From: Streptomyces sp. NBRC 110611
GTDB lineage: Bacteria > Actinomycetota > Actinomycetes > Streptomycetales > Streptomycetaceae
Assembly (NCBI RefSeq): GCF_001590865.1
Contig: NZ_BBUY01000006.1
Location: 298,379-352,099 of the forward strand
Length of the DNA stretch: 53,721 nucleotides
Direction: 5' to 3'
The translations under genes were made by a program, and so were the position numbers. Position 1 is the stretch's first letter; every line of letters starts with the position of its first letter. A model generated the notes under the pieces. The model saw only the letters and a list, made by a program, of their open reading frames with translations. It was not told the origin of the DNA and made no database searches. This document shows, one piece after another, positions 1 through 7,894 of the stretch.

Positions 1-37
1 CGCACCCGCGACGTACAGCCCCGCGCAGCGGCAACAG

Positions 38-60
38 CCCGCCGCAGGCGCCACGGCGGG
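38..60. terminator. Small hairpin at the window edge, possible terminator
   Basis: CCCGCCG (38-44) can pair with CGGCGGG (54-60) across a 9-base loop. It could end a gene lying left of the window or sit in the LysR leader. Nothing else was recognised in 1-134. Confidence 0.25.
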
Positions 61-134
61 AAACGCCAAAAACATGCGGGGCGCCGCGACGGGCGCAACG
101 GCGAAACGGCAGGTACGGCGGGAAAGCCGACAAC

Positions 135-1100
135 GTGGGAAGGCAGCCAAACGCAGTGGACCGGTGGGATGTGAAAAAGCTGCGCATCCTGCGCACCCTC
201 CAAGAGCGCGGCACGGTCACCGCGACCGCCGAGGCGTTGCACATGACGCCCTCGGCGGTTTCGCAGCAGCTGACCGGGCTGGCCAAGTCGCTGGGGGTGA
301 CGCTCCTGGAGGCCCATGGCCGGCGGGTGCGGCTGACCGGCGCCGCGGAGCTGGTGCTGCGGCATGCCGAGGAGGTCTTCGCGCAGCTGGAGCGCGCGGA
401 CGCGGAGCTGCTCGGCTATCTCCAGGGCGAGGCGGGTCAGGTGCAGGTCGGCGCGTTCGCCACCGCCATCCCCGCGCTGGTGGTCCCCGCCGTACAGGAG
501 CTGCGCCGTACGCATCCGGGGCTTACGGTCACCGTACGGGAGGCCGAGGCGGAGGCCGCCTACGAGCTGCTGGCCGAGGGCAGCGTCGATCTGGCGCTGT
601 CGCTGGCCGCGCACGCGCCCACGCCGCGAGACCCCAAGTTCAGCCGGGTCGTGCTGCTCGCCGATCCGATGGACGTGGCGCTGCCGGCCGGCCATCCGCT
701 GGCCGCTGAACCCGAGCTGCGGCTCGACGACCTGGCGAACGAGCCCTGGATCTTCGGCAGCAGCGGTCCCTGGGCGCAGATCACCACTGCTGCCTGCGAG
801 GACGCCGGGTTCGTGCCGGAGCGGGCCCATGCCGCCGCCGACTGGAGTGCGATCTGGGCGATGGTCGCGGCGGGGATGGGGGTGGCGCTGGTGCCCCGGA
901 TGGCGATGCGCGGTGCGCGTAGCGGCTCCGGGGTCGCGCTGCGGGTCCTCTCCGGTGACCGGCCGCGCCGCCATGTGATCGCCGCCGCTCGGCGTGGTTC
1001 CGAAGGGGCGCCCGGGCTCGCCCGGGTCCTGGAAGCGCTCTGTCAGGCGGCCGTCGCGCAGAATCCCGATGATGTCCCGCTGCACTTCAGGCGACCGTAG
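135..1100 (+). CDS. LysR-family transcriptional regulator
   Basis: The protein is 321 residues, the usual LysR length. The N-terminal winged helix-turn-helix contains TVTATAEALHMTPSAVSQQL (about residues 28-47), where TPSAVSQQ is the classic LysR recognition-helix pattern. A periplasmic-binding-like effector domain follows from about residue 95. Start choice is uncertain: GTG at 135 has GGGAAAG 8 bases upstream, while in-frame GTG at 156 has GGGAAGG at 137-143 and GTG at 171 is also possible. The gene reads towards allantoicase in the same direction, 111 bases away, so it could control it, but the sequence does not prove this. The effector is unknown. Confidence 0.88.
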   Translation: MGRQPNAVDRWDVKKLRILRTLQERGTVTATAEALHMTPSAVSQQLTGLAKSLGVTLLEAHGRRVRLTGAAELVLRHAEEVFAQLERADAELLGYLQGEAGQVQVGAFATAIPALVVPAVQELRRTHPGLTVTVREAEAEAAYELLAEGSVDLALSLAAHAPTPRDPKFSRVVLLADPMDVALPAGHPLAAEPELRLDDLANEPWIFGSSGPWAQITTAACEDAGFVPERAHAAADWSAIWAMVAAGMGVALVPRMAMRGARSGSGVALRVLSGDRPRRHVIAAARRGSEGAPGLARVLEALCQAAVAQNPDDVPLHFRRP

Positions 1101-1106
1101 CAACCG

Positions 1107-1137
1107 TTCAGTTCTGCTGAAGATATTCCTCAAGAAC
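1107..1137. promoter_or_regulatory. Nested inverted repeats upstream of allantoicase
   Basis: TTCAG-N5-CTGAA occupies 1107-1121. GTTCT (1111-1115) pairs with AGAAC (1133-1137) around the same centre region. The block lies 75-105 bases before the allantoicase ATG, where a repressor or LysR site would be expected. No named operator was recognised. Confidence 0.3.
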
Positions 1138-1211
1138 TTTCGATGGACCTGTGAGGTGGCCCACTGCGACTGTGGGGTTGTCCGCAACGGCCGACTCCAC
1201 GAAGGACAACG

Positions 1212-2357
1212 ATGACCACCCCTCCTGTCGCCGACCCGCATGCCAACGACGCAGCTCCGTACGCCGGCGGAGACCCGTACGCCGACTACCGGGGCGGGGA
1301 CTTCCCCTTCAGCTCGCTCGTCGATCTCGCCGACCGCCGCCTCGGCGCCGGAGTGATTGCGGCGAACGACGAGTTCTTCGCCGAGCGCGAGAACCTGCTG
1401 ACGCCGGGCCCGGCGGTCTTCGACCCCGAGCGCTTCGGCCACAAAGGGAAGATCATGGACGGCTGGGAGACCCGGCGTCGCCGTGGTGCCGACGCCGACC
1501 ATCCCTTCCCGTCCGATGACGAGCACGACTGGGCGCTGATCCGCCTCGCCGCCCCGGGCGTGATCCGCGGCGTCATCGTCGACACCGCCCACTTCCGCGG
1601 CAACTATCCGCAACAGGTCACCGTCGAGGCGACCTCGCTGCCCGGCAGCCCCGGTCCCGAGGAGCTCCTCGCCGCCGACGTGCGGTGGGAGGAGCTGGTC
1701 CCGCGCACTCCCGTCCGCGGACACGCCGCCAATGGCTTCGAGGTCACCGTCGAGCGCCGCTTCACCCACCTCCGCCTCAAGCAGCACCCCGACGGGGGCA
1801 TAGCCCGCCTCCGGGTCCACGGCGAGGTCGTACCGGACCCGGCGTGGCTCGAGGCGCTCGGCACCCTCGACCTGGCCTCCGTGCTGCACGGTGGCACCGT
1901 CGAGGACGCCTCGGACCGCTTCTACTCCTCGCCCGCCCAGCTCATCCGGCCCGACCTGTCCCGCAAGATGGACGATGGCTGGGAGAACCGCCGCCGCCGG
2001 GTCCGGGGCACCCACGACTGGGTGCGCTTCCGCCTCGCCGCACAGGGCGAGATACGCGCGGTGGAGATCGACACGGCCTACCTCAAGGGAAACTCCGCGG
2101 GCTGGGCGGCGCTTCACGGATGCGACGCGGAGGCCGCCGACCCGGCGGACGAGTCGGCCTGGTCCGAGATACTGCCGCGCACCAAGCTGCAGCCCGACAC
2201 CCCGCACCGCTTCGTACTGCCGCGCCGGGTCACCGCCACGCATCTACGGCTGGACGTCTTCCCGGACGGCGGCCTCGCCCGTATACGGCTGCACGGCGAC
2301 CTCACCGAGGCCGGCCGCGCCGCACTGGTCCGCCGCTTCACCGAACTCGGCGGCTGA
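1212..2357 (+). CDS. alc: Allantoicase
   Basis: Allantoicase (EC 3.5.3.4) hydrolyses allantoate to ureidoglycolate and urea in cytoplasmic purine catabolism. The 381-residue protein shows the internal duplication of the family: two halves carry related signatures, IMDGWETRRRR near residue 81 and KMDDGWENRRRR near residue 253, each followed by a DWxxxRLA-type strand and a D-T-A-(H/Y) motif. Length fits the family. The ATG at 1212 has GAAGGA at 1201-1206. No allantoinase or urate genes are in the window, so only this step of the pathway is seen here. Confidence 0.95.
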   Translation: MTTPPVADPHANDAAPYAGGDPYADYRGGDFPFSSLVDLADRRLGAGVIAANDEFFAERENLLTPGPAVFDPERFGHKGKIMDGWETRRRRGADADHPFPSDDEHDWALIRLAAPGVIRGVIVDTAHFRGNYPQQVTVEATSLPGSPGPEELLAADVRWEELVPRTPVRGHAANGFEVTVERRFTHLRLKQHPDGGIARLRVHGEVVPDPAWLEALGTLDLASVLHGGTVEDASDRFYSSPAQLIRPDLSRKMDDGWENRRRRVRGTHDWVRFRLAAQGEIRAVEIDTAYLKGNSAGWAALHGCDAEAADPADESAWSEILPRTKLQPDTPHRFVLPRRVTATHLRLDVFPDGGLARIRLHGDLTEAGRAALVRRFTELGG

Positions 2358-2374
2358 TCCCCACCGCGTACCGC

Positions 2375-2408
2375 CGCTGGGCCCCGCGGGAGGGGGCGGG
2401 GCCCAGCG
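2375..2408. terminator. Bidirectional hairpin between alc and pepN
   Basis: Two perfect 13-base arms (2375-2387 and 2396-2408) enclose an 8-base purine loop between the converging 3' ends of alc and pepN. There is no clear U tract, as is common in streptomycetes. Confidence 0.7.
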
Positions 2409-2440
2409 ACAGCAGCGGCTTACCGCGCCGCGTCCGCCGG

Positions 2441-5008
2441 TTACGCCGCCGCGTCCGCGGCCTGGGCGCGCAGTGCCCGCTCGATGCCGGCCCGCGACTC
2501 GGTCACCAGGCGCCGCAGCGCGGCGTTCGGCTCGGCCGAGGCGAGCCAGGCGTCAGTGGCGTCCAGGGTCTCCTGGAAGACCTGCAGCGACGGGTAGAGG
2601 CCCACCGCGATCTGCTGGGCCATCTCATGGCTGCGGGAGCCCCAGATGCTCTTCACCACGTCGAAGTACTGCGCGGTGTACGGCGCCAGCAGCTCGCGCT
2701 GGTCGGTCTGTACGAAGCCGGCGATGACGGCCTCCTGCACCGCGTTGGGGAGGGTGTCGGACTCCACGGCGGAGGCCCAGGCCGCCGCCTTCGCCTCCGC
2801 CGTCGGGCGCGCCGCCCGCGCGGTGGCCGCGTGCCGCTCACCCGCGGAGGTCTTGTCCCGCTCCAGCTCCGCCGCGATGGCCGTTTCGTCCGCCCGGCCG
2901 GTGGCGGCCAGCCGCTCCAGCAGCGACCAGCGCAGCTCGGTGTCCACGACCAGCCCGTCGATCTCTTGCGTACCGTCCAACAGGCCCTGAAGGAGGTCCA
3001 GTTGTCCATCCGTACGGGCCGATGCGGCGAACGCCCTGGCCCACGCCAGCTGGTGATCGCTGCCCGGCTCCGCCGCCCGCAGGTGCGTGAGCGCCGCCTC
3101 CGTCCAGGTGGCCAGACCCGTCTCGCGCCACTCCGGTGCCGCGTACAGATCCAGCGCCAGCTTCACCTGGCGGTGCAGCGACTGGACGACGCCGATGTCC
3201 GACTCCTTGCCGATACCGGACAGCACCAGCGACAGGTAGTCGCGGGTGGCCAGTTCGGCGTCCCGGGTCATGTCCCAGGCCGACGCCCAGCACAGGGCAC
3301 GCGGCAGGGACTCGGTGAAGTCGCCCAGGTGCTCGGTGACGGTCTTCAGCGACTCCCCGTCGAGGCGCACCTTCGCATACGACAGGTCGTCGTCGTTGAG
3401 GAGGATGACGGCCGGCCGGGCCTTGCCCACCAGCTGCGGTACGGCGGTCAGCTCGCCGTCCACGTCCAGCTCGATCCGGTCGGTGCGCACCAGCTTGCCC
3501 GCGTCGTCGAGTGCGTACGCGCCGATCGCGATCCGGTGCGGCCGCAGCACGGGAGTGCCCTGGGCGCCGGCCGGCAGCGCCGGGGCCTCCTGCCGGACCG
3601 CGAACGAGGTGATCTCACCGTCCGCGCCCACCTCGATCTCCGGCCGCAGGATGTTGATACCGGCCGTCTCCAGCCACTTCTTCGACCAGGTCTTCAGGTC
3701 CCGGCCGGAGGTCTCCTCCAGTGCGCCGAGCAGGTCCGACAGCCGGGTGTTCCCGTAGGCGTGCGCCTTGAAATAGGCCTGGACGCCCTTGAAGAACTCC
3801 TCCATGCCGACGTAAGCGACCAGCTGCTTGAGGACGCTGGCGCCCTTGGCGTAGGTGATGCCGTCGAAGTTGACCAGCACATCGTCCAGGTCGCGGATCT
3901 CCGCCATGATCGGGTGGGTGGAGGGCAGCTGGTCCTGCCGGTACGCCCAGGTCTTCATGGAGTTGGCGAAGGTGGTCCACGAGTGCGGCCACTTGCTGTC
4001 CGGGGCGTACGCCTGGCAGGCGATGGACGTGTACGTGGCGAACGACTCGTTCAGCCACAGGTCGTTCCACCACTCCATCGTGACCAGGTCGCCGAACCAC
4101 ATGTGTGCCAGCTCGTGGAGGATCGTCTCCGCGCGCACCTCGTACGCCGCGTCCGTCACCTTCGACCGGAACACGTACTGGTCGCGGATGGTGACCGCGC
4201 CCGCGTTCTCCATCGCACCGGCGTTGAACTCCGGCACGAAGAGCTGGTCGTACTTCGCGAACGGGTAGTCGTAGTCGAACTTCTCCTGGAACCAGTCGAA
4301 GCCCTGCCGGGTGACCTCGAAGATCGCGTCCGCGTCCAGGTGCTCGGCCAGCGACGGCCGGCAGTAGATCCCCAGCGGCACCGACCGCCCGTCCTTCTCG
4401 TACGAGCTGTGCACGCTGTGGTACGGGCCCACGATCAGTGCGGTGATGTACGTCGAGATGCGCGGCGTCGGCTCGAAGACCCAGGTGTTGTCCCGGGGCT
4501 CCGGCGTCGGGGAGTTGGAGATCACCGTCCAGCCCTCCGGGGCCTTCACGGTGAACTGGAACGTCGCCTTCAGGTCCGGCTGCTCGAAGGACGCGAACAC
4601 CCGCCGGGCGTCCGGCACCTCGAACTGCGTGTAGAGATACGCCTGTTGGTCCACGGGATCGACGAACCGGTGCAGGCCCTCACCGGTGTTCGTGTACGCG
4701 CAGTCCGCGACGACCCGCAGCTCGTTACGGCCGGCCCGCAGCCCCCGCAGCGCGATCCGCGAATCCTCGAACACCTCGCCCGGCTCCAGCGCCTCGCCGT
4801 TGAGCACGACCTCGTGCACCGCCGGCGCCACCAGGTCGATGAACGAGTCCGCCCCCGCCTCGGCGACGTCGAACCGCACCGTCGTCACCGACCGGTACGT
4901 CCCGCCCTCCTGCGCGCCGGAGAGGTCGAGATCGATCTCGTACGCGTCCACGGTCAGCAGCCGCGCCCGCTGCTGCGCCTCGTCGCGGGTCAGATTCGTG
5001 CCAGGCAC
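2441..5008 (-). CDS. pepN: Aminopeptidase N (M1 metallopeptidase), copy 1
   Basis: A zinc aminopeptidase that removes N-terminal residues from peptides in the cytosol, as for S. lividans PepN. The 855-residue protein has the exopeptidase motif GAMEN at residues 264-268 and the zinc site HELAH at 298-302 with the distal glutamate at about 321 (NESF). An ERAP1-like helical C-terminal domain follows. The reading frame stays open far upstream to 5374, but GTG at 5008 is chosen because GAAGGAG lies at 5017-5023 and the protein then begins VPGTNLTRDEA, like its paralogue at 7895-10498. The two copies differ throughout, so this is an old duplication. Confidence 0.95.
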   Translation of the reverse strand: MPGTNLTRDEAQQRARLLTVDAYEIDLDLSGAQEGGTYRSVTTVRFDVAEAGADSFIDLVAPAVHEVVLNGEALEPGEVFEDSRIALRGLRAGRNELRVVADCAYTNTGEGLHRFVDPVDQQAYLYTQFEVPDARRVFASFEQPDLKATFQFTVKAPEGWTVISNSPTPEPRDNTWVFEPTPRISTYITALIVGPYHSVHSSYEKDGRSVPLGIYCRPSLAEHLDADAIFEVTRQGFDWFQEKFDYDYPFAKYDQLFVPEFNAGAMENAGAVTIRDQYVFRSKVTDAAYEVRAETILHELAHMWFGDLVTMEWWNDLWLNESFATYTSIACQAYAPDSKWPHSWTTFANSMKTWAYRQDQLPSTHPIMAEIRDLDDVLVNFDGITYAKGASVLKQLVAYVGMEEFFKGVQAYFKAHAYGNTRLSDLLGALEETSGRDLKTWSKKWLETAGINILRPEIEVGADGEITSFAVRQEAPALPAGAQGTPVLRPHRIAIGAYALDDAGKLVRTDRIELDVDGELTAVPQLVGKARPAVILLNDDDLSYAKVRLDGESLKTVTEHLGDFTESLPRALCWASAWDMTRDAELATRDYLSLVLSGIGKESDIGVVQSLHRQVKLALDLYAAPEWRETGLATWTEAALTHLRAAEPGSDHQLAWARAFAASARTDGQLDLLQGLLDGTQEIDGLVVDTELRWSLLERLAATGRADETAIAAELERDKTSAGERHAATARAARPTAEAKAAAWASAVESDTLPNAVQEAVIAGFVQTDQRELLAPYTAQYFDVVKSIWGSRSHEMAQQIAVGLYPSLQVFQETLDATDAWLASAEPNAALRRLVTESRAGIERALRAQAADAAA

Positions 5009-5189
5009 CCGTTCATCTCCTTCGCGTTGGTCATCGCACCGGATGTCCGGGCCATCCTTCCATGGCGCGGGTTCACCCGATCGTGGGCGGTGCCGGCTGC
5101 CGGGATACGGAGGGCGCCGCCGTCCGACCACAGGGGACGGCGTCGTCTTTGCGCCGGCAATCCGTCGGCCCGACGACCACGCTGGACGC

Positions 5190-5395
5190 ATGGTCACATA
5201 CCTCCCTCGCCCCATCCCCGCCGCCACCGCCGAGGAACTCCGCACCGCCGACGACGCCGGCCGCCCCGCCGAGTGGATGCCAGGGCTGGTTTCCACGCGG
5301 CCTTCGACGAGGCGTTCGCCGACTCCGACGTGGCTCTGGTGCACGTACCTGCCCTGGAGTACGGCTGCTTCCACTTCGAGGTGCGCAGGGGCTGA
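5190..5395 (+). pseudogene. Broken DUF1203 gene (internal deletion and frame change)
   Basis: Starting at ATG 5190, one frame reads MVTYLPRPIPAATAEEL then TADDAGRP, which resembles the N terminus of DUF1203 proteins. From about 5283 a different frame reads AAFDEAFADSDVALVHVPAL then EYGCFHFEVRRG and stops at 5395, which resembles the C terminus of the same family. About 90 central residues that the family normally has are missing, and the two halves are out of frame, with the junction at about 5268-5303. Family assignment is from recognition of both ends. A functional 68-residue product is unlikely. Confidence 0.6.
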
Positions 5396-5412
5396 GCGGC
5401 CCGGGGACGGCA

Positions 5413-5451
5413 GAGCGGGGCGGGCCGGTACGTACCCGGCCCGCCCCGCTC
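5413..5451. terminator. Strong bidirectional hairpin after asd
   Basis: Perfect 16-base arms (5413-5428 and 5436-5451) surround a short loop. It lies just downstream of asd on the minus strand and of the DUF1203 remnant on the plus strand. Confidence 0.8.
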
Positions 5452-5474
5452 CGTGGGTCAGCGCTCCGTGCGGA

Positions 5475-6506
5475 TCAGCCGCGCAGCTCCGCGGCGACCA
5501 GCTCCGCGATCTGGACGGCGTTCAGCGCCGCGCCCTTGCGGAGGTTGTCGTTGGAGACGAACAGCGCCAGCCCGTTCTCGACGGTCTCGTCCGCGCGGAT
5601 GCGCCCCACGAAGGACGCGTCCTGCCCGGCGGCCTGGAGCGGAGTGGGGACGTCGGAGAGGGTGACGCCGGGGGCGGCGGCCAGCAGCTCCTGGGCCCGG
5701 GCGGCGCTGATCGGACGCGCGAAGCGGGCGTTGACCTGGAGGGAGTGGCCGGTGAAGACCGGGACGCGGACGCAGGTGCCGGACACCTTCAGCTCCGGGA
5801 TCTCCAGGATCTTGCGGCTCTCGTTGCGGAGCTTCTGCTCCTCGTCGGTTTCGCCCAGACCGTCGTCCACGATCGAGCCGGCCATCGGCAGGACGTTGAA
5901 GGCGATCGGACGGACGTACTTGTCCGGGGCCGGGAGTTCCACCGCCGACCCGTCGTGCGTCAGCTTGGTGGCGTCCTGCTCGACGGCCTTGCGGACCTGG
6001 CCGTCCAGCTCCGCCACACCGCCCAGGCCGCTGCCGGAGACCGCCTGGTAGGTGGAGACGACCAGCGAGACCAGACCGGCCTCGTCGTGCAGCGGGCGCA
6101 GCACCGGCATCGCGGCCATGGTCGTGCAGTTCGGGTTGGCGATGATGCCCTTGGGGCGGTTCGCGATGGCGTGCGGGTTGACCTCGGAGACGACCAGCGG
6201 GACCTCGGGGTCACGGCGCCAGGCCGAGGAGTTGTCGATCACCACGGGGCCCGCTTCGGCGACCTTCTCCGCCAGTGCCCTGGACGTCGCGCCGCCGGCC
6301 GAGAAGAGGACGATGTCCAGCCCGGAGTAGTCGGCGGTGGCCGCGTCCTCGACGGTGATCTCGGTGTCCCCCCACGGCAGGGTGCGTCCGGCGGACCGGG
6401 CCGAAGCGAACAGTCGCAGCTGCTCGACCGGGAAGTTCCGCTCGGCGAGAATGCCCCGCATCACGCCGCCGACCTGTCCGGTGGCTCCGACGATTCCGAC
6501 CCTCAT
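5475..6506 (-). CDS. asd: Aspartate-semialdehyde dehydrogenase
   Basis: Reduces L-aspartyl-4-phosphate to aspartate semialdehyde with NADPH, the branch point to lysine and diaminopimelate, threonine and methionine. The 343-residue protein starts with the Rossmann motif GIVGATGQVG, has the catalytic cysteine C127 in NPNCTTMA and the acid-base histidine H254 in GHSLQV. The ATG at 6506 has AAAGGAG 4-10 bases upstream. The aspartokinase gene often seen next to asd is not in the window; the 241-base upstream gap suggests its own promoter. Confidence 0.96.
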   Translation of the reverse strand: MRVGIVGATGQVGGVMRGILAERNFPVEQLRLFASARSAGRTLPWGDTEITVEDAATADYSGLDIVLFSAGGATSRALAEKVAEAGPVVIDNSSAWRRDPEVPLVVSEVNPHAIANRPKGIIANPNCTTMAAMPVLRPLHDEAGLVSLVVSTYQAVSGSGLGGVAELDGQVRKAVEQDATKLTHDGSAVELPAPDKYVRPIAFNVLPMAGSIVDDGLGETDEEQKLRNESRKILEIPELKVSGTCVRVPVFTGHSLQVNARFARPISAARAQELLAAAPGVTLSDVPTPLQAAGQDASFVGRIRADETVENGLALFVSNDNLRKGAALNAVQIAELVAAELRG

Positions 6507-6747
6507 GGGACTCCTTCTTTCTGGCCTGACAGAGATGCCTGCTCGGAACACCTGCTCAGTAGTGCCTCCATCATGTGTGTGACACCCGTCGCGTTGTCCA
6601 ATCCATTCCAGTCTGTGGAGCATGGGCGACATAAGGGGCGACGGAGGGTGTTCGTCGCGTTGCGTCAGGTGAGGAAGGGTTGCGGGGGGGGGAGAGGCGT
6701 GTGATGCGTGGTGCGCGGCGCCTGCCTGAGGTCTCTCATATGCGGTG

Positions 6748-7770
6748 TCAGCGGGGCAGGGCCACCACGTAGGCCGTGGGCCGGCGGTCGGGGGCTGCCA
6801 TGAGGGCCGTGCGGACCACGGCGGCCTGCTGCTCGGGGGCCTCGCGCAGAGTGCGGGGCAGGCAGCGGACGACGGCGATGCCGAGCCGCTCCAGGTGTTC
6901 GCGCTTGTGGTCGAAGGCCGAGTGCGGCGGGTCCTCCTCGGGGCGGGGGGCCCGGGTGTCGATCTCCAGGGCCACCCCGTGCTCCGGCCAGAAGGCGTCC
7001 ACCCCGCCCAGGTGCGGCCCGCCCGGCAGCCGCAGCTCGACGTTCCACAGCGGGTCGGGCAGGTCGTGTGCGCGCACCATCGCGTACAGCCGCTGCTCGG
7101 CCAGCGCCCGGCCCTCGGCGAGCAGGGTGTCGACCGCGTCGACCACATGCGGCCGGCTCAGCAGTCGCGCCCGGCTCAGCTCGCGGACCACCGCGGGCGC
7201 CTCGCAGTGCCCGTCGCGGACCGACTCGGTCAGCAGCCGGCGCACCGCCGCCGCGTCACCGAGCCCGGCGACCGCGTCCGCCAGCGCGCGCGGCACCGGA
7301 GCCGTCGGCACCCCGGTGACCTCCCGCGCCACCGGCAGCTCCGCCGCCCGGACGACCCGGGCGAAGCCGGTCGAGCGCAGCCGCCGGGTGCGGGCGACCA
7401 GCACCTCGATCCGCTCCAGGGCGAGCAGCGGGGGAGACTCGGAGAAGCCGTGCAGGGTGAGCGCGGCCAGGCCGGTGATCATCGCCTGCGGGGTGTCGCC
7501 GGACGGGTCCGGCTGCCGGGGCACCCCCGGTCCCCGGTGGGCGGCGTACAGCAGCACCGCGTGCAGCCGCTCCTCGCTGGTGGGCGGCCCGGGGTGGAGC
7601 AGGTACACACCGGGGAGCAGCTGCTGCCAGCCGCCGCCGGGGCGGCAGCGCTCGGTGAGCTCCGCCGCCGGGACGCCGTGCTGCCGCAGCTGGCGCGCCG
7701 TCAATACCCGGCAGCGGAGGGCGGAGAGGAGGTGCAGGGGGAGGGGGGAGAGCGGGGTTTCGTGGTTCAT
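6748..7770 (-). CDS. AbiEi-type winged-helix protein with DUF559-like nuclease-fold C terminus
   Basis: The 340-residue protein has an N-terminal region LTARQLRQHGVPAAELTERC (about residues 23-42) like the winged helix of AbiEi-family antitoxins. Its C terminus, GGVDAFWPEHGVALEID then HKREHLERLGIAVVRCLPR, fits the very-short-patch/DUF559 endonuclease fold, with a D...E-x-D pattern typical of PD-(D/E)XK enzymes. Such proteins are frequent singletons in actinomycetes. No AbiEii nucleotidyltransferase toxin lies beside it, so a toxin-antitoxin role is not supported by context. A good promoter lies upstream (7811-7839). The Shine-Dalgarno sequence is weak. Confidence 0.72.
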   Translation of the reverse strand: MNHETPLSPLPLHLLSALRCRVLTARQLRQHGVPAAELTERCRPGGGWQQLLPGVYLLHPGPPTSEERLHAVLLYAAHRGPGVPRQPDPSGDTPQAMITGLAALTLHGFSESPPLLALERIEVLVARTRRLRSTGFARVVRAAELPVAREVTGVPTAPVPRALADAVAGLGDAAAVRRLLTESVRDGHCEAPAVVRELSRARLLSRPHVVDAVDTLLAEGRALAEQRLYAMVRAHDLPDPLWNVELRLPGGPHLGGVDAFWPEHGVALEIDTRAPRPEEDPPHSAFDHKREHLERLGIAVVRCLPRTLREAPEQQAAVVRTALMAAPDRRPTAYVVALPR

Positions 7771-7810
7771 GACCGGTCGATTCCCGTGCCCGTTCCGCCC
7801 CCTAACCGCT

Positions 7811-7839
7811 GTTACACGCCCGTACCGCAACCTGGACAA
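7811..7839 (-). promoter_or_regulatory. Candidate sigma-70-type promoter of the AbiEi/DUF559-like gene
   Basis: On the minus strand TTGTCC (7834-7839) is followed after exactly 17 bases by TGTAAC (7811-7816). The predicted transcription start is about 35 bases before the ATG at 7770. Confidence 0.55.
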
Positions 7840-7894
7840 TCCCGCGCTAAAGTACGGGCGTTCGACTGCCGAGAAGGGCTGGTCGGGGCGGGGG

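Noticed and set aside
5009..5375. Longer N terminus for pepN copy 1 (122 extra codons to 5374)
   Set aside because: The extension overlaps the DUF1203 remnant, has no resemblance to M1 enzymes, and a strong ribosome site lies at the internal GTG 5008.
1685..5395. Very long plus-strand open frame (over 1200 codons) across pepN copy 1
   Set aside because: It is the antisense shadow of pepN and reads as low-complexity RR/PG-rich sequence. Only its last 37 or so codons, the DUF1203 C terminus, are meaningful.
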